From assembly GCF_022539315.1 (NCBI RefSeq), contig NC_066316.1:27281245-27345244 (forward strand): 64,000 nucleotides of DNA, given 5' to 3'. Source of the DNA: Serinus canaria (Eukaryota > Chordata > Aves > Passeriformes > Fringillidae). Positions 34,691-46,700 of this stretch are shown piece after piece. The notes below the pieces were generated by a model. It did no database searches. It was not told the origin of the DNA and saw nothing but the letters and a program-made list of their open reading frames with translations. Positions within the stretch are counted from its first letter, which is position 1. Each line of letters begins with the position of its first letter. A program made the position numbers and the translations under genes.

Positions 34691-37600
34691 AGAACTATTT
34701 AAGTGTTTACTCCCCTGCAACCTCCTCTTGGCAATTTCATGCTTCTGCAACTGTCTTTCAACTGTAACAGAAAAACTATCAATGGGAATTTCCCTATGAA
34801 TAGATTCTGTTTTGGGTTTCCTTTTGTTCTCATATTATTACAGAGGAAACTACTTGACTAATGGAAACTGAAAAAATTGCTGTTCTTTCTGTAGGGCAAA
34901 ATGAAGAACACTGGGCTTATTATCTTCTTTTTTGTTGCCTTCCTGCCATGCAGTAGTTGTGCTACAAGTAGCCCTCTAAAGGGGATTGTTTGACATTTCC
35001 TGTCATCCTTATCTATCAATTTTTGAGCATTTATCACCAAAGTTTCTCATTCAAATGTGTTGGCTTCCTACAGTTGCTAAATAGGTAATTATTTTTGGCA
35101 TTTAATGTTTGCTGGGAAGATTTGTCAGGATAGTGGAATGAGCTGGGCCTCCCCAAAGAAAGGAGTGCTGCTGCTTTTTGTTGCAAAAGCTTCTACTGTA
35201 ACAACTGCATGGGGGTACATGCATTAGGTAGCTGGTGATAACTTGGTGTTGGCCACTTGTTTCCAAGCACAACAAGGAATTCCCATATTACTGTATATCT
35301 CTATGACACATTCTTTATATGGGTGAGAAGAAAATGGCTGTAATCGGCTTCAAGTTTCGCAGCAAATCTTGTCAGCAGTGTGTGTGACAATTTCAAGTGG
35401 CAGGTTCTCCAATAATCCTTGAACTCTTCACCCTTTATGGATATGTGCTGTAGGCTTGATTGATTTTTGCTATTCTGTGAATAAAACTTCTCTTCCTAAA
35501 ACTGGCCAGTATCTGTATTTCAAACACATGACATCGTAATTCTTGAATGAATTGGCATGAATTGAATGTATATTGCACTCTATAAATATTGGCATTGAAT
35601 TAATTCCTCCTTTTGATGGATGAACTGAAGATTGAAGAACAACAGGAATTAAAAAGATGTGATGCTTGGTTCATTTTTTTTTTTTGTGAATTGAGCTTTT
35701 TTACATTTGTCCTATTTTTTACATTTGTCTTATTACTGGACAGCTGCTTTTGCTTGTTAGATCTGTTTGTGTTGTAAAAGGACAGGTTTTGATTTGGTGG
35801 GGTTTTTTGAATGGTGGATATAAACTTCTGTTTTTCTGGTGGTTTTTACATGCTCAGGATCTTTCATCTGTAGCTCTCAAAGCTCCTCAGTTTCATGAGA
35901 GTATCAGTTCCAGAGATCTGTAAATTTTGCTGATAAAATACTCAACTTTCAGAAAAGCTCATTTTCCAAGCATTATTTTGTAGTCTCACTGCTTTAAATG
36001 TAGATCCCAAGCCATCCATCTCGTGAACCTCAGAGATGTACCACACTTCAAGGCAGCCTTGGCAGAGAAGCACTTAAGGGTAACTATTAAACTTATATAC
36101 ACCCTCTGTATAATTGAATTGTCATATATAAAAGCATATTGATGCTAAAAAGGTTTTGTAAGCATGAGGTGTCTTTCCTGAGACATTATGCAGTGAAAAA
36201 TAAAATTTGTAATGAAAAATTGCCAATTTTGTTTAGTGTACTGAGAAGAACACAGTAATATTCCCAGATGATCAGCCTGTCCTCTAAATCACAGGTTACA
36301 TAAGAGATTTGTGCTGCCAAATTTAGTAGGATTAGAATTTTCCTTGTTACTGCTGAATTCTTAGTATATATTGTCCTTGCTCTTCCTTTGTGTGTTCATT
36401 GGCCAGAACTGTTACTGAGCTAACTGTAAGCAATGCAAGTACTCTGCATTTTGGTGCAGAGTATGAAGAGAAGAGATTAGCTACATAATGTCACTGTGAC
36501 TGGAGAAGCCAATCAGCTGAAAATTAAACAGAAGCTGTTGAAGGGTTCTTGTTGTGTCAGGGTATTCTTCAATTCATTCCCATGTTGTTTTATTTTTTTA
36601 ACCCTGTTCTTCCTGCTGCAGAAGCTGGAGAAAGGACCATCCAAGAATTATCATTTGGTAATACTGTTCCAAAGCATTAAGACTGTTTTAATTGTTTTCT
36701 TGTAGAAGTGCTTTTTCCCTCTTTGGTTCATTCTGTTCCTTCATCAGCAGAATAATAACCAGAAAGACTTAGTCTTCTGTACAAGGACGTCACTGTCCCC
36801 TTTGCATTCATTTTTTCTTGAAAATGGCCCAGACTTGCAAAACTGGTTTTTTTGGCAAAGTCAGAGATGTTCAGGTTTCAAAAGGTAAGTCTGCTGCACC
36901 TCCACCTGCTTGTTCTGGCATCACTCCTGTCATCAGCCCATCTCTCTGCAGTGCCTCAGATTGTACAAATCTTCCAGTTCTGCTCCACCCAGTGATGCTT
37001 TGGCTGTGACCCTCTGCCAGTCTCTCCACAGTCCTGGGCAAGAATGGCTGGTGCCTTTGTGTCATCAGTGGTCATTAAAGCTATAGGCAAAAGTTGAAAC
37101 ACAGCTCAAAGTGGTGCAATGAACTATGTTGCTTTATTTTCCCAATACAAAGCTGTAAGTTTCCTAAATACGCAAGGTTCTCCAGCATGAGAGATTCATT
37201 ATTCATTGGAAGATGATAGCCAAGAGACAAGCTCTTTACATTTATAATGACAAATTTTAGTTTATGATAGGGCCTCTATGCTGTGAATAAAATTCTGGTG
37301 CTACCAAAGTCTTTAGAATTCCCCTTGACAAATCATTGCTTTTCTTGGATGGGAACTGGGCTTCCTGATTTCATGTAAGTATATATGGCCTAAAGATGTG
37401 CCTTTTTCTGTCATTTGCTTTGGCTGTTGAAGAATCCAAGAGTGGTTTTTGGCACTGACTTACCAGTTGCTTAATAGAACTGTCTATTCAGTGAGCACTG
37501 GTTCAGCATGGGAACATCATGCTGATGATGATGATGATCATCACCTCCTTTGCTTATGAGTTTCTCACTAGATCACCGGTTTAGAAAATAAATTTAGTCA

Positions 37601-39000
37601 GGTGCAAAAGGGAATAGTGGTGAAAGGAAAACTCTCCATGAATATTATGAGAGAATGAAAACCTTTCTGCATCACAGCAAGGTTTGCTATTAACCTAAAG
37701 TATTTTTGCTCTCCCAGTCAGCACAACTGGTTGGACACTATGAGAAAGCCTGATGGCAGGCAGCCCTTACAAATAACAGACCCAAGTGTTTCTTTTTCTT
37801 TTTGTGCGGTTTATAGCTCTGCCTCATATGAAGAGCAGTTCGTTTTGTACTGCTTGTCTTCCTCCCAGATGTGGGCTTTTATGGAGGATGAAGTTGTCAT
37901 CTGAAATTCATCAGGAACTGGTTTTTTATCAACTTTATGGGAGGGGCCATAGTTGACTTTGCAGAACGTGTGTTCATTGTGTCTGGCTAATGCAGAAAAT
38001 GCAAGTGCTCTGTTGACAGGGAGTGCTTACTTCTTGCACTTAAGGGCAACAGAAAAATCTGTGTTCAAGGAACCTGGAAGAATCTGAAATCTTGCCAAGC
38101 AACTGAAGAAAAAGATGGGTGAAGTATTCTCCATGTGGGTATTGCTAGTCAAAGGTTACTTTGTCACATGGGTCAGGAAGGCACTACTGACATTTGATTT
38201 TTTGCCTTGATGCCATTTGTGATAAACAGCAAGTAGATTTTTCAGGCACTGGTGACTCAATGACCAAATGACTGTCTAATTAGGCAGCCATTTTCAGACT
38301 GGCTTCTAGTAGAAAACTTCTCAAAACTATTCCTTCCTTTGTGTCTCTTTGCACTAAAAGATGCAAACTGAACTTAGCAATGTTAGTGACTCATTAGGCA
38401 TCAGCACTTCCAGCAAATGCACTTGCTGTATGCTCATCTGCCAAGTGCCATTGGGAAAACAAATGTTGAGGAGGGTTTGTTTTCTGTGTCATCACAGAGC
38501 TGATGATTCGATATCAGTATTGTTAACTGTTTCAGGTCACATGCAAACACATAGAACTCCCATTTGCCATTTTCTACTGGCTAATGGGTCATATGCATCT
38601 TAAATATATCATAACCAGCCCAGTCTCCAGGAAATCATTACTTGCAGTTGATTTTTGGTTGCTCCTTTTGCTGCCATAGAAGGTAAAGATTTTATGTTAA
38701 TAGAGCTCCCAAATTGTGTCATGGATATTTACTGTTCTGATATGTTTACTACTGTTCAGTAACACAGAAGTGCAAATAATACTATGTGTGACAAAAGGTG
38801 TGGCTCTCAGGGAGCTGGATTCTAGCCCAGTCTCATTGTCATATTTTATTGATTAAAATATTTAAATGCTAACTGGATGAAGCAAAGACTTTACTCTGAC
38901 AGTGGGAGGCTTTTGAAAAAGTAATGACATGGCATTTCAGTGATGAATAGCCTTCATTTTATGGCTTTCAAAAGCATTGTTTCCTAAAGGATGGGAAGTA

Positions 39001-39089
39001 AAAAAAAAAAAAAAACAAAAAAAACCCAACAAACTGATATAAGGGAAAGTTATTCTACTGATTTTCAGATTGGTTTGGTTTGGTTTGTT
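39001..39089. repeat. Poly(A)/A-rich tract and (GGTTT)n run
   Basis: A run of about 16 A's starts at 39001 and is followed by caaaaaaaaccc. A separate ttggtttggtttggtttg run sits near 39070-39089. Both are simple sequence. No element body adjoins the poly(A) that would make it a retrotransposon tail. Confidence 0.8.
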
Positions 39090-40522
39090 ATTAGAGTTCC
39101 AAAGAAATCCTTGAAAGATCAGGTATATTTTGTTTATGCAGTGGTGTCAGCCTGAGTTTGAAGTGAGCCTGAAGCTGTGACTGAGTCATTCTACTTTAAA
39201 ATAGATCCTTGTTTGAATAGAGAGGTATTAGCAACAGTAATTGCTGCCTTATCATCAGAGTATGTGAAATATAAATTCAGAGACTCACCAAACTGGCACA
39301 TTTCCCAGCCTAGCTTAGAAATAGTTGCCAGGTAAGTAGATCAGTATGGATTTACATAAATTTGGTAGGGCTGCCCTGGAGATGAAGAAGGGGGCATCAT
39401 GTACACAGTCATGTGGCATCCTGCAGTGCTGTTGTGGAGGCACTGGGCAGAGAAACTCCTGGCAGTAGCTAAACCAGTGAGGGCAGCAGAATACAGGTTC
39501 TAGAAGTCAAAGTATTCAAATGTAATTTCTGTGGCAGATTCTAAAACATTACAGTGAACTGTGTGAGTGAATCTTTGAAGCTTCTAGGAAAACTGTAGAG
39601 AGCAGCAAATGCAATTTATTCCTCAAGTTGCTGCTAATATTAACAACCCTCCCCCCCATCCTTTTTTTTTTTTTTTTAAATACAGATTTGCAGGGTAACA
39701 GACAGGCATTTATTGCTGGTGAACTTTAAGTGCAGTACAGATAGTTGCACTGAGGCAAAAATAGATGACCAGGTATTATGACGCATAAATTAAAAAGAAA
39801 AAAAAAATTAAAGACTGTCACATTCATTATAAAAGAGAATACATTTGAAATTATTTATCTTAGCTGAATTAAAAACAAATGTTCTTGCAAATATTAAGGT
39901 TATAAACCAGCTTGCAATCTCCATGCTTTTTTATTCTATGAAATAATTCTGAAGATTGTGTTGTGTTTTGGTTTAGTTTTTTTCAGAAACATCTGGGGGC
40001 CAGGGACATTCTTTTTAAAGTTTAAGCTTACTTAAGCAAATAATTAAAAGTTTCAAATCCTTTCCAGTATAAAACTGTATATGGCAAGGTCATGAAGATT
40101 CATTAGGGGTGAATATATAGGTTAGCCAGGTTTTGGCAGGTGTTCTTGTCATATGCTAGCTGTGAAATGCAATTCTATAAACACTGTTCCATGAAGTGCC
40201 ATATGCTCTGGCTTCATTCCTGCCTTTATATTCATAATGAAAATGTCACCATTTGGACTGAGGGAGAGAATGGTAGGACGAGGACCAGTAAAAGTGTGTG
40301 GAACACTGCACACTTCTGTCACTGAGCACTCAGTAAGCATTCATTTTCCCTTACAATTTGTTCTTACTTGAACATGTATGGGCTATGGTATGTTATCCCA
40401 GTTCTGCCAAAGATAAAGGCATATCCAGCTTGTTGTAGGGCATTTGTCAAGAAGATGGGTCAAGAGGATTACAGTGCTTTGAAGAACAACTATATCTGAA
40501 AGTACATTTGCATTTGAAAAAA

Positions 40523-40616
40523 ATTTATTCAGTATTCCTGAATATTGATTTATTCAGTATTCCTAGTTTTACCAGTTGTAAAACTGGTAAAACTAGGAAT
40601 ACTGAATAAATCAATA
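40523..40616. repeat. 35-bp perfect inverted repeat with 4-nt loop plus a direct copy
   Basis: The left arm (40543-40577) and right arm (40582-40616) are exact reverse complements over 35 bp around a 4-base centre (gtaa). A 17-bp word, atttattcagtattcct, occurs at 40523-40539, again at 40548-40564 in the left arm, and inverted at 40595-40611. The three copies in two orientations suggest successive slippage and template-switch events at one spot. Confidence 0.95.
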
Positions 40617-42327
40617 ATCTGATAGGGGAAAAAAACCCCAAATCTATAGAAGATAAAATTTTGATTTAAATTCAAATTAACAGTCAGATTTTGACACACT
40701 TCTTGATGCAATGTAGTATCTCTTTCTCCCACGTGTTGCTCCTCATTTGGTTTAGAGGTGAAAATATCTAAGGGTAATTAGGGACTTAATTCGCATTAAA
40801 TTTATTTCATTGAGAATGGGTGCAATAAGGTACTGCACAGTGTAAGGTACAAAATGTGGCATATCAGAACAAGTGGTATTTTTTTATATACTGTCACCAT
40901 CTGATTTACTGTTACTGCAGGTTCCTTTCCAGAAAAATTTTAATAAAAATTCAGTTTGCCATTAGTGGGTATATAGTGATACAATAGAAGCTGATTTTTT
41001 GTATTACCTTGTTGGTTTTGTATTCCCTTCAAAAAGTGGGAAACTGCTTCTGAGCTGCAGTTTCTAGCTAGTAGTAAATAAATTGACTTCACTGGAAGAA
41101 TGAGGCAACCTGTTAACTCCTGATTGAACTTTTTTGATAAGTAAAACAGGCTGAATTTGCAGTAATTATTTCCATTGCATGGTAGTTCATTGTATGATAC
41201 AGTGCATCATTCTACCCTTCTCCAAGTTGTTCTAGAAAATTGCTTTAGGTTAAGGAAAAGGATTAAAAACAATTTTTGAGGGCTGAAAAAATATATGTTT
41301 GTCCCCTTCTTTGGATTCTGCAGAAGGCCCCATAACATTTCTATGTATTTGAGAGTCTTACTTTCAGGATATAGAAACATTTCTGTGGAGGAAAGGGGCA
41401 GTTCTGGAGGAGAATAGCTCTCCATAATCACATATGCATATTTCATTGTAGTCCACTTAACCAAATTCCAGCTAATGACTTTTAGGTATGGGCACATAAT
41501 TGCCTTGCTGTTTTTCTGGTGGGCCATGAATTCCAAAGGGCAGTTTAACAGGCAGCTGTTTCTGAAGCTTGTGGCATGTTTGTCTAACCAGCATGTCAGC
41601 TGGGAATTTTAGATGGTGCCCTAAATCTGCCAGGCAGATAGGATACAAGACAGTGGAGAAGCAGATTACATCAATTCTGTATTTTCTGGCTGTTCCTAGG
41701 CAGGATGCTGTCTGGGGACAGCATAAACACATTTTTTAATCAAGGCATCTTTTAGCAAACAACCCATAGAGCCCTTTGAAGTAGGGCTGAATCCTCAAGA
41801 GCAGGGCTTAGTGTTCTAAGTCCTCAAGGATGTTTGGTCATCCAGTTCTCCATGACATCTGGTTAATGCCTGTGTGTCTTTGGGAATATGCAGTTAAGTT
41901 TTTCTTCTGTAGGCTTTGTTAATATGTGGGATGAATTGGTTTGGTTTTGATTTCTTGTGTGGGAATGAGTAGATGGTTTTAGATTCTGACAGTAAAATGT
42001 TACAGTGGCATTATGCTGTGAACATTGAGAGAATACCTCATCTGTTTTTGTTGGGGAGCTATGAATTAAATACTTTTATTCTCTAGCAAGAATTTTAGGA
42101 GACTGCAAGGTGCTAACAGAAAGTGAGAACAAAGCTGTGAAGTAGCTGTTTCTCTGACAGAGTTTCTCCAAACATAACACAAACACCACATATGGTAGCT
42201 CCAGTGTCTGGCAATTGTTTCTACTGTTGGTGCTGTCAAACTGTTGGAGTCTGTTTCCCTTTAATTCTTGATCAGCATGACAAATTTCTTCCTTGGATTT
42301 GGAATCTTCTTTCAAGAATGCAAAATA

Positions 42328-42600
42328 ATCATAGAACAATTAGGGATGGAAAAATCCTCAAGATCTTCAAGTCCAAACTTTGACCAAATAACACCTTGCC
42401 CACTAAACCATATAACAAAGCACTAGGTCTGCTTGTTTTTTGAATACTTCCAGGGAGTGTGACTCCATAACTTCCCTGGAGAGGCTGTTACAATGCTTAA
42501 AAATACTTTCAGTGAAGACAGAATTCTTAATATCCATCCTGAGCTTCCCTTGGCACAACTTCAGGCCATTTGCCCTTGATGATGCTGGTGACTGTCCTGC
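42328..42600 (-). mobile_element. CR1 LINE 3' end fragment, minus strand
   Basis: Read on the + strand this is the reverse complement of the CR1 3' region. It shows atcatagaac at the terminal repeat end (42328), then 'gggatggaaaaatcctcaag', 'tccaaactttgacc', 'gaatacttccagggagtgtg', 'ctccataacttccctgg' and 'ttcaggccatttgcccttga'. The copy is highly diverged and 5'-truncated, so it is an old insertion. Confidence 0.85.
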
Positions 42601-43621
42601 TGTTTGTCAGCACTGAGCAATACAATGCATCTGCATCCATACAGTAATTTGTTAAATCTTCAATCTGAGTTTAATATTCTAGAATATTATGTCTGGCTAA
42701 ATATTCACAGCAGTATCATTTTTAACTTTTGAGAACAGCTCTGAAATGCACTTTTGTGCAGGTAAGCAGCAGTGCCCATCTCAAGGCTGAATATCCTATT
42801 GCATGTGAATTAGCCTAAAATGAAGCACTGGAGCACCTCTGTCTCCTCAGTGGAGCTTGCTGCAAGTGACTTCACCATGGTCATGGGATCTGGGTCCAAG
42901 ATCAGCTTTGGCAGCTTGTGTTTGTGAAGTAGCATGGAGATGGTCCTGCTGTGCTCTGGGCACATGCCATCACATTGAACACCAAGTAATGAAGTGAGCT
43001 GTTGTGCTAAAAGCATTTGTTTAATGCTTTGAAAAGCCAGTAAGTGTAGTACTAGTGAGTAGTACTGGGCTGGGAATATAAATGATTGTACACCACCATA
43101 TCTAATCTGACAAAAAAGGCATTTGGGCCTATTCATAATGTCCTATGTACTAGTTACCATTGCTATATTCTTTGTAGAATTATCTCTCAAAATATTTTTT
43201 TTTTTTTAATACTCAGCTGCTGTTAGAGTTTGGATTATGTGACTGCTGTGGCAGTTCTGGGGTGCATTCAAAGAAGGCATTAGGGGCTCCCAGTCCTATT
43301 TGTATAAGCCAATGAAATACATGGCTCACTTTCTGCAGCTCAGCTATGGTTAAAACTATTTGCTACTCCTCTCTGGCCAAGTCTGTGCGGCCAGAATTAA
43401 ACCAGCACCCACTTATTTTAATACATATTTTAAGCATTAATAAATTTTACAATCTTCTAATGTCAACATATGAAAACCTTACTTTTTTTCTGTAAGGCAT
43501 CTGTCGGGCACGACAAATATCTTATTTTACCAGTGTAACCTATTTCCAATGCATCATCAGCCTTGCTATCATAGTCATAAAGCAATCTCCAATATCACAG
43601 TCCATTCATTGCAGTTACAGT

Positions 43622-43723
43622 AAAAATGGTCCATGTACCCCAGATCCAAAGGCAGCACTTGCCAGAGACAGCAGGGTCTCTGGCAAGTGCTGCTTTTGGG
43701 TCTGGGGTACATGGACCATTTTT
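43622..43723. repeat. 47-bp near-perfect inverted repeat with 8-nt loop
   Basis: The left arm (43622-43668) and right arm (43677-43723) are reverse complements at 45 of 47 positions, around the loop cagcaggg. The two exceptions are T43645 opposite G43700 and G43651 opposite T43694. Both would be G-U wobble pairs in an RNA copied as the + strand, so such an RNA hairpin would be fully paired. The arms are GC-richer than the surroundings. No transcript unit is known here. Confidence 0.95.
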
Positions 43724-46700
43724 TCAAGTGCAGGGAGTATGTTCATTATTTGATAGCATCAGTCCCTTCAACAGAAACAGAGCTTCTTCATTGTGAGAAA
43801 TCTTTTTTTTCTACCCAGAAAAGCACTAGTCTGGAGGTTACAGGTGTCCTTGGTTTGTTTGCAAAAGTCATCTGGCAAACCTAGCAGATGCCCAGCAGGG
43901 CCATCAGCAGCTGCCAGTGAAATATGTACATATGGTGGTTTGATCTTAACTAGGCAGACCACAGAGCCTACCCTTCATACAGGCCTCAGCTTCCTGCCAA
44001 GTCCCTGCCCACTGAGAGGTCTGGGCAATAGGAAAATATTTGCAGCATGCTCTTGAAGCTATTTCAGTTCAGGGTGAGGTGCCAACTCCTCAATTAAGCA
44101 CCTCTCACACAGAACACCCTCCTGCCAATCTTTCTGCTTGTAGATGATGGCAAGTGTTTTGTGTGCAAGCTTTCAAGAAGTCTGATTGAGAAATGCTGTC
44201 ACAAAAGATAGCATTTCTGTGGCATGAAACAGCCCTGCCAGTAAAAAGCTGCAATTAACCATATAAATTTTAATAAAATCTTATTATGTAAACTGTAATT
44301 TCCGACAAACAAAATTTCTGAGATAATCTTTGTTACTGGTCTAAACAAATCACAGTCTGTCACTGGCACCATTCCTATTGTCTGTGAAAGAACCTTGCCT
44401 GGGATAAGAAGGGGAAAATATTCTCAGAAGTTGAGGTGGAGGTGGAGTTTCACCTGTGTACCTTGCAGCTGCTCCCTGAAGGTCATCTTTCTTTGTCAGG
44501 TTAGGAGCCACTGCAGAGCTTTTTATCTGCCAGTTTTGTCATGACTCAAAAGGAGGCACCTGCAAAAAGAAAGTGGCTAAGTGCTGAATAACTACTAGGA
44601 GTGATCCTAGGAGGAAAGGTGATGTTTAAACAAAGTAATGAGCAGACAGGATTTCTGTGCCAACTAAATCTGTGGGGTGGCCTCTGACCACAGCAGTATA
44701 GCTGTAAATCAGAAACTGCAAACGCTGAGCTCCTAAACTGTGGTCTTGAAGCTTGCATGTCTTCCCAGCAATACCAATAGAAGATTCACTCCTGCAACTG
44801 AAACAGAGCCTAGAAGCTGTAAACAGGGCGCATGTAGAGGTATTTTACAGCTGAGATGCTAGGGAGCTGAAAAACTTAATTCCCTCCAGTTTCAGAATAA
44901 CATTACCTTCGTAACATTGTGAAGGATGGAATGCCCAGGAACAATCAATCATCCAGCTCAAGAAGATAAGGTGACATTTTAAATGGGAATTTTATTTTGA
45001 AAAGCCTTTTTATTCCTATAGCTGGGTATTCAAGCTGATTTTATTCAGCTAGTAAAGCACTACTTTAATATTCTTAATGTTTTTAATAAATTTGAATTCC
45101 AATTGGCGTGTAAGCGTAGCTTAACACTAATCAGGAATCAAAAATAAATTGACTCTTAATAGCAGCTACTTTTTTCTAGAATAAAATACAGGCATTAGAA
45201 ATCTGAATAAATACATGCCATGTTAAATGATTGTGTATGAAAAGAAGGTGTCTTACTGATTAGCAAAAAGAAGCCCCAATGTAATAGGAGGGCTATGTTC
45301 TGCTGCAAATGGACACTACATTACTAATCAATGAGAATCCAACTCTTTCTGTGAGGTAAAAAAACCATGGAAATTGAAAACAATAAATGATCCAAGTCAG
45401 GAATTTCCATTTGCTGTATTAAGTTATAATTAAAACAATGATGCAAACTATTAATTTATTTTGAGGCACAGTTTATGTGAGCCTGGATAGAAGCAGGATT
45501 TTTGCTAAGGCAGGTAGGTATATTTTTTGCATATTCCAGGTCATTCAAGCTGCCAAAGATTCATAAGAAATAAATACTGGAGCCATGATGTAGCTTAGCA
45601 GTGTGTACATAGAAAAAGTATATGGCTGAAGGTGAAGAAAAAGGAAGTTCTACTGGTTAGGAAAAAAAAGAAATTAGTTTAAATGGCATTCTAGCAAGTA
45701 AATGCAGAAGGCATTTCAGTTGTGGAAGGATCTGAAGATCAAGCCAGTGAATGTAAAATTTGGATTAATCTTTTCTAACTTCAGATAGAGATCCTTGGTG
45801 TAGTTTGCATAGTGTTTGCATGGGCAATACTTGCCCTGTTGTCATTAATTTCAGTGGGGCTTATGAAGGAGAGCAGCAGCTTTACCCCTTCCTAGGCCAT
45901 CAGCTTTCAGCTATTTAGCTACAGAAATAAATCTCTAACTAGTAACTCTTCCTTGAAGGATATCTACACTGACCAGCCCTGGACTGCTTCATGCCACAGA
46001 TACAACAAGTTTCACATTTCACACTCCCCAAACCATCTTTTTAAGAAGCTACAGTTTAACATATGCCTTTATGGATAAGTGTTTTATTTTCTGGGTTACC
46101 TCCCTGGTTAGTAAGAACTCACAACAATTTTTTCCTCTTTTTATTATCTTCACTATTATTTCCCTCTTGATTTCCTTTTATTCAACACAGCATCCAAGAC
46201 TCTGAAAAACAAATTTTTCCATAAGGAGCTGGACAGTAAATAATGAAGGGTAGTGAGTGGTACTTCCATAGGGACAGCCTGTCAGTATCCTTAATGGTCA
46301 TCATCTCATCGAGACCTTTATCAAGACAGCATCACCAAGTGAACATGAAAGCACAGATGAGCTTTTACAGGAAAGGAAATACCTGACTTTAGAGCAGAAA
46401 ACTCTGCTCCAAAGGGTTGATGGTTGTAATGCTGCAAATGACCCATAGAGCCCAAATGGGAAATACAGGTGTCCATCCAGGCTTTGAAAACAGCTTTAGT
46501 GAAAAAACCTGCAGTTAATTTGTGCAGTTACTCTGAGGAACACAGTTGTGCTAAAAGGAGCTGGGGATTTGCATCCAGACCTGCTCTTTCCTTTTTCCCT
46601 CCATTCAAGAAAGTGAGAATTCTCCTCTGGGTGCAAATCTGTGACTCAGGTACATTTACAGTCTTCAACCTTTCACCTGGATCTGAATGTTGCTGAGAGT

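Larger units (their letters stand above)
34225..42327. other. Intergenic region downstream of CRIPT, first part
   Basis: There is no recognisable coding exon. The stretch holds AT-rich unique sequence and simple repeats: a 57-bp-offset imperfect direct repeat at 34594-34690, (GAT)5 at 37524-37538, A-rich tracts near 39001-39028, ggttt repeats near 39070-39089, poly(T) at 39661-39677, and the inverted repeat at 40.5 kb. The next gene in the vertebrate order I recall is SOCS5, which may lie beyond the window; regulatory sequence for it could be here, but nothing specific can be supported. Confidence 0.7.

Noticed and set aside
37524..37538. (GAT)5 run as a C/D snoRNA C-box (TGATGA)
   Set aside because: It is a simple trinucleotide repeat; no D-box at suitable spacing and no terminal stem could be seen.
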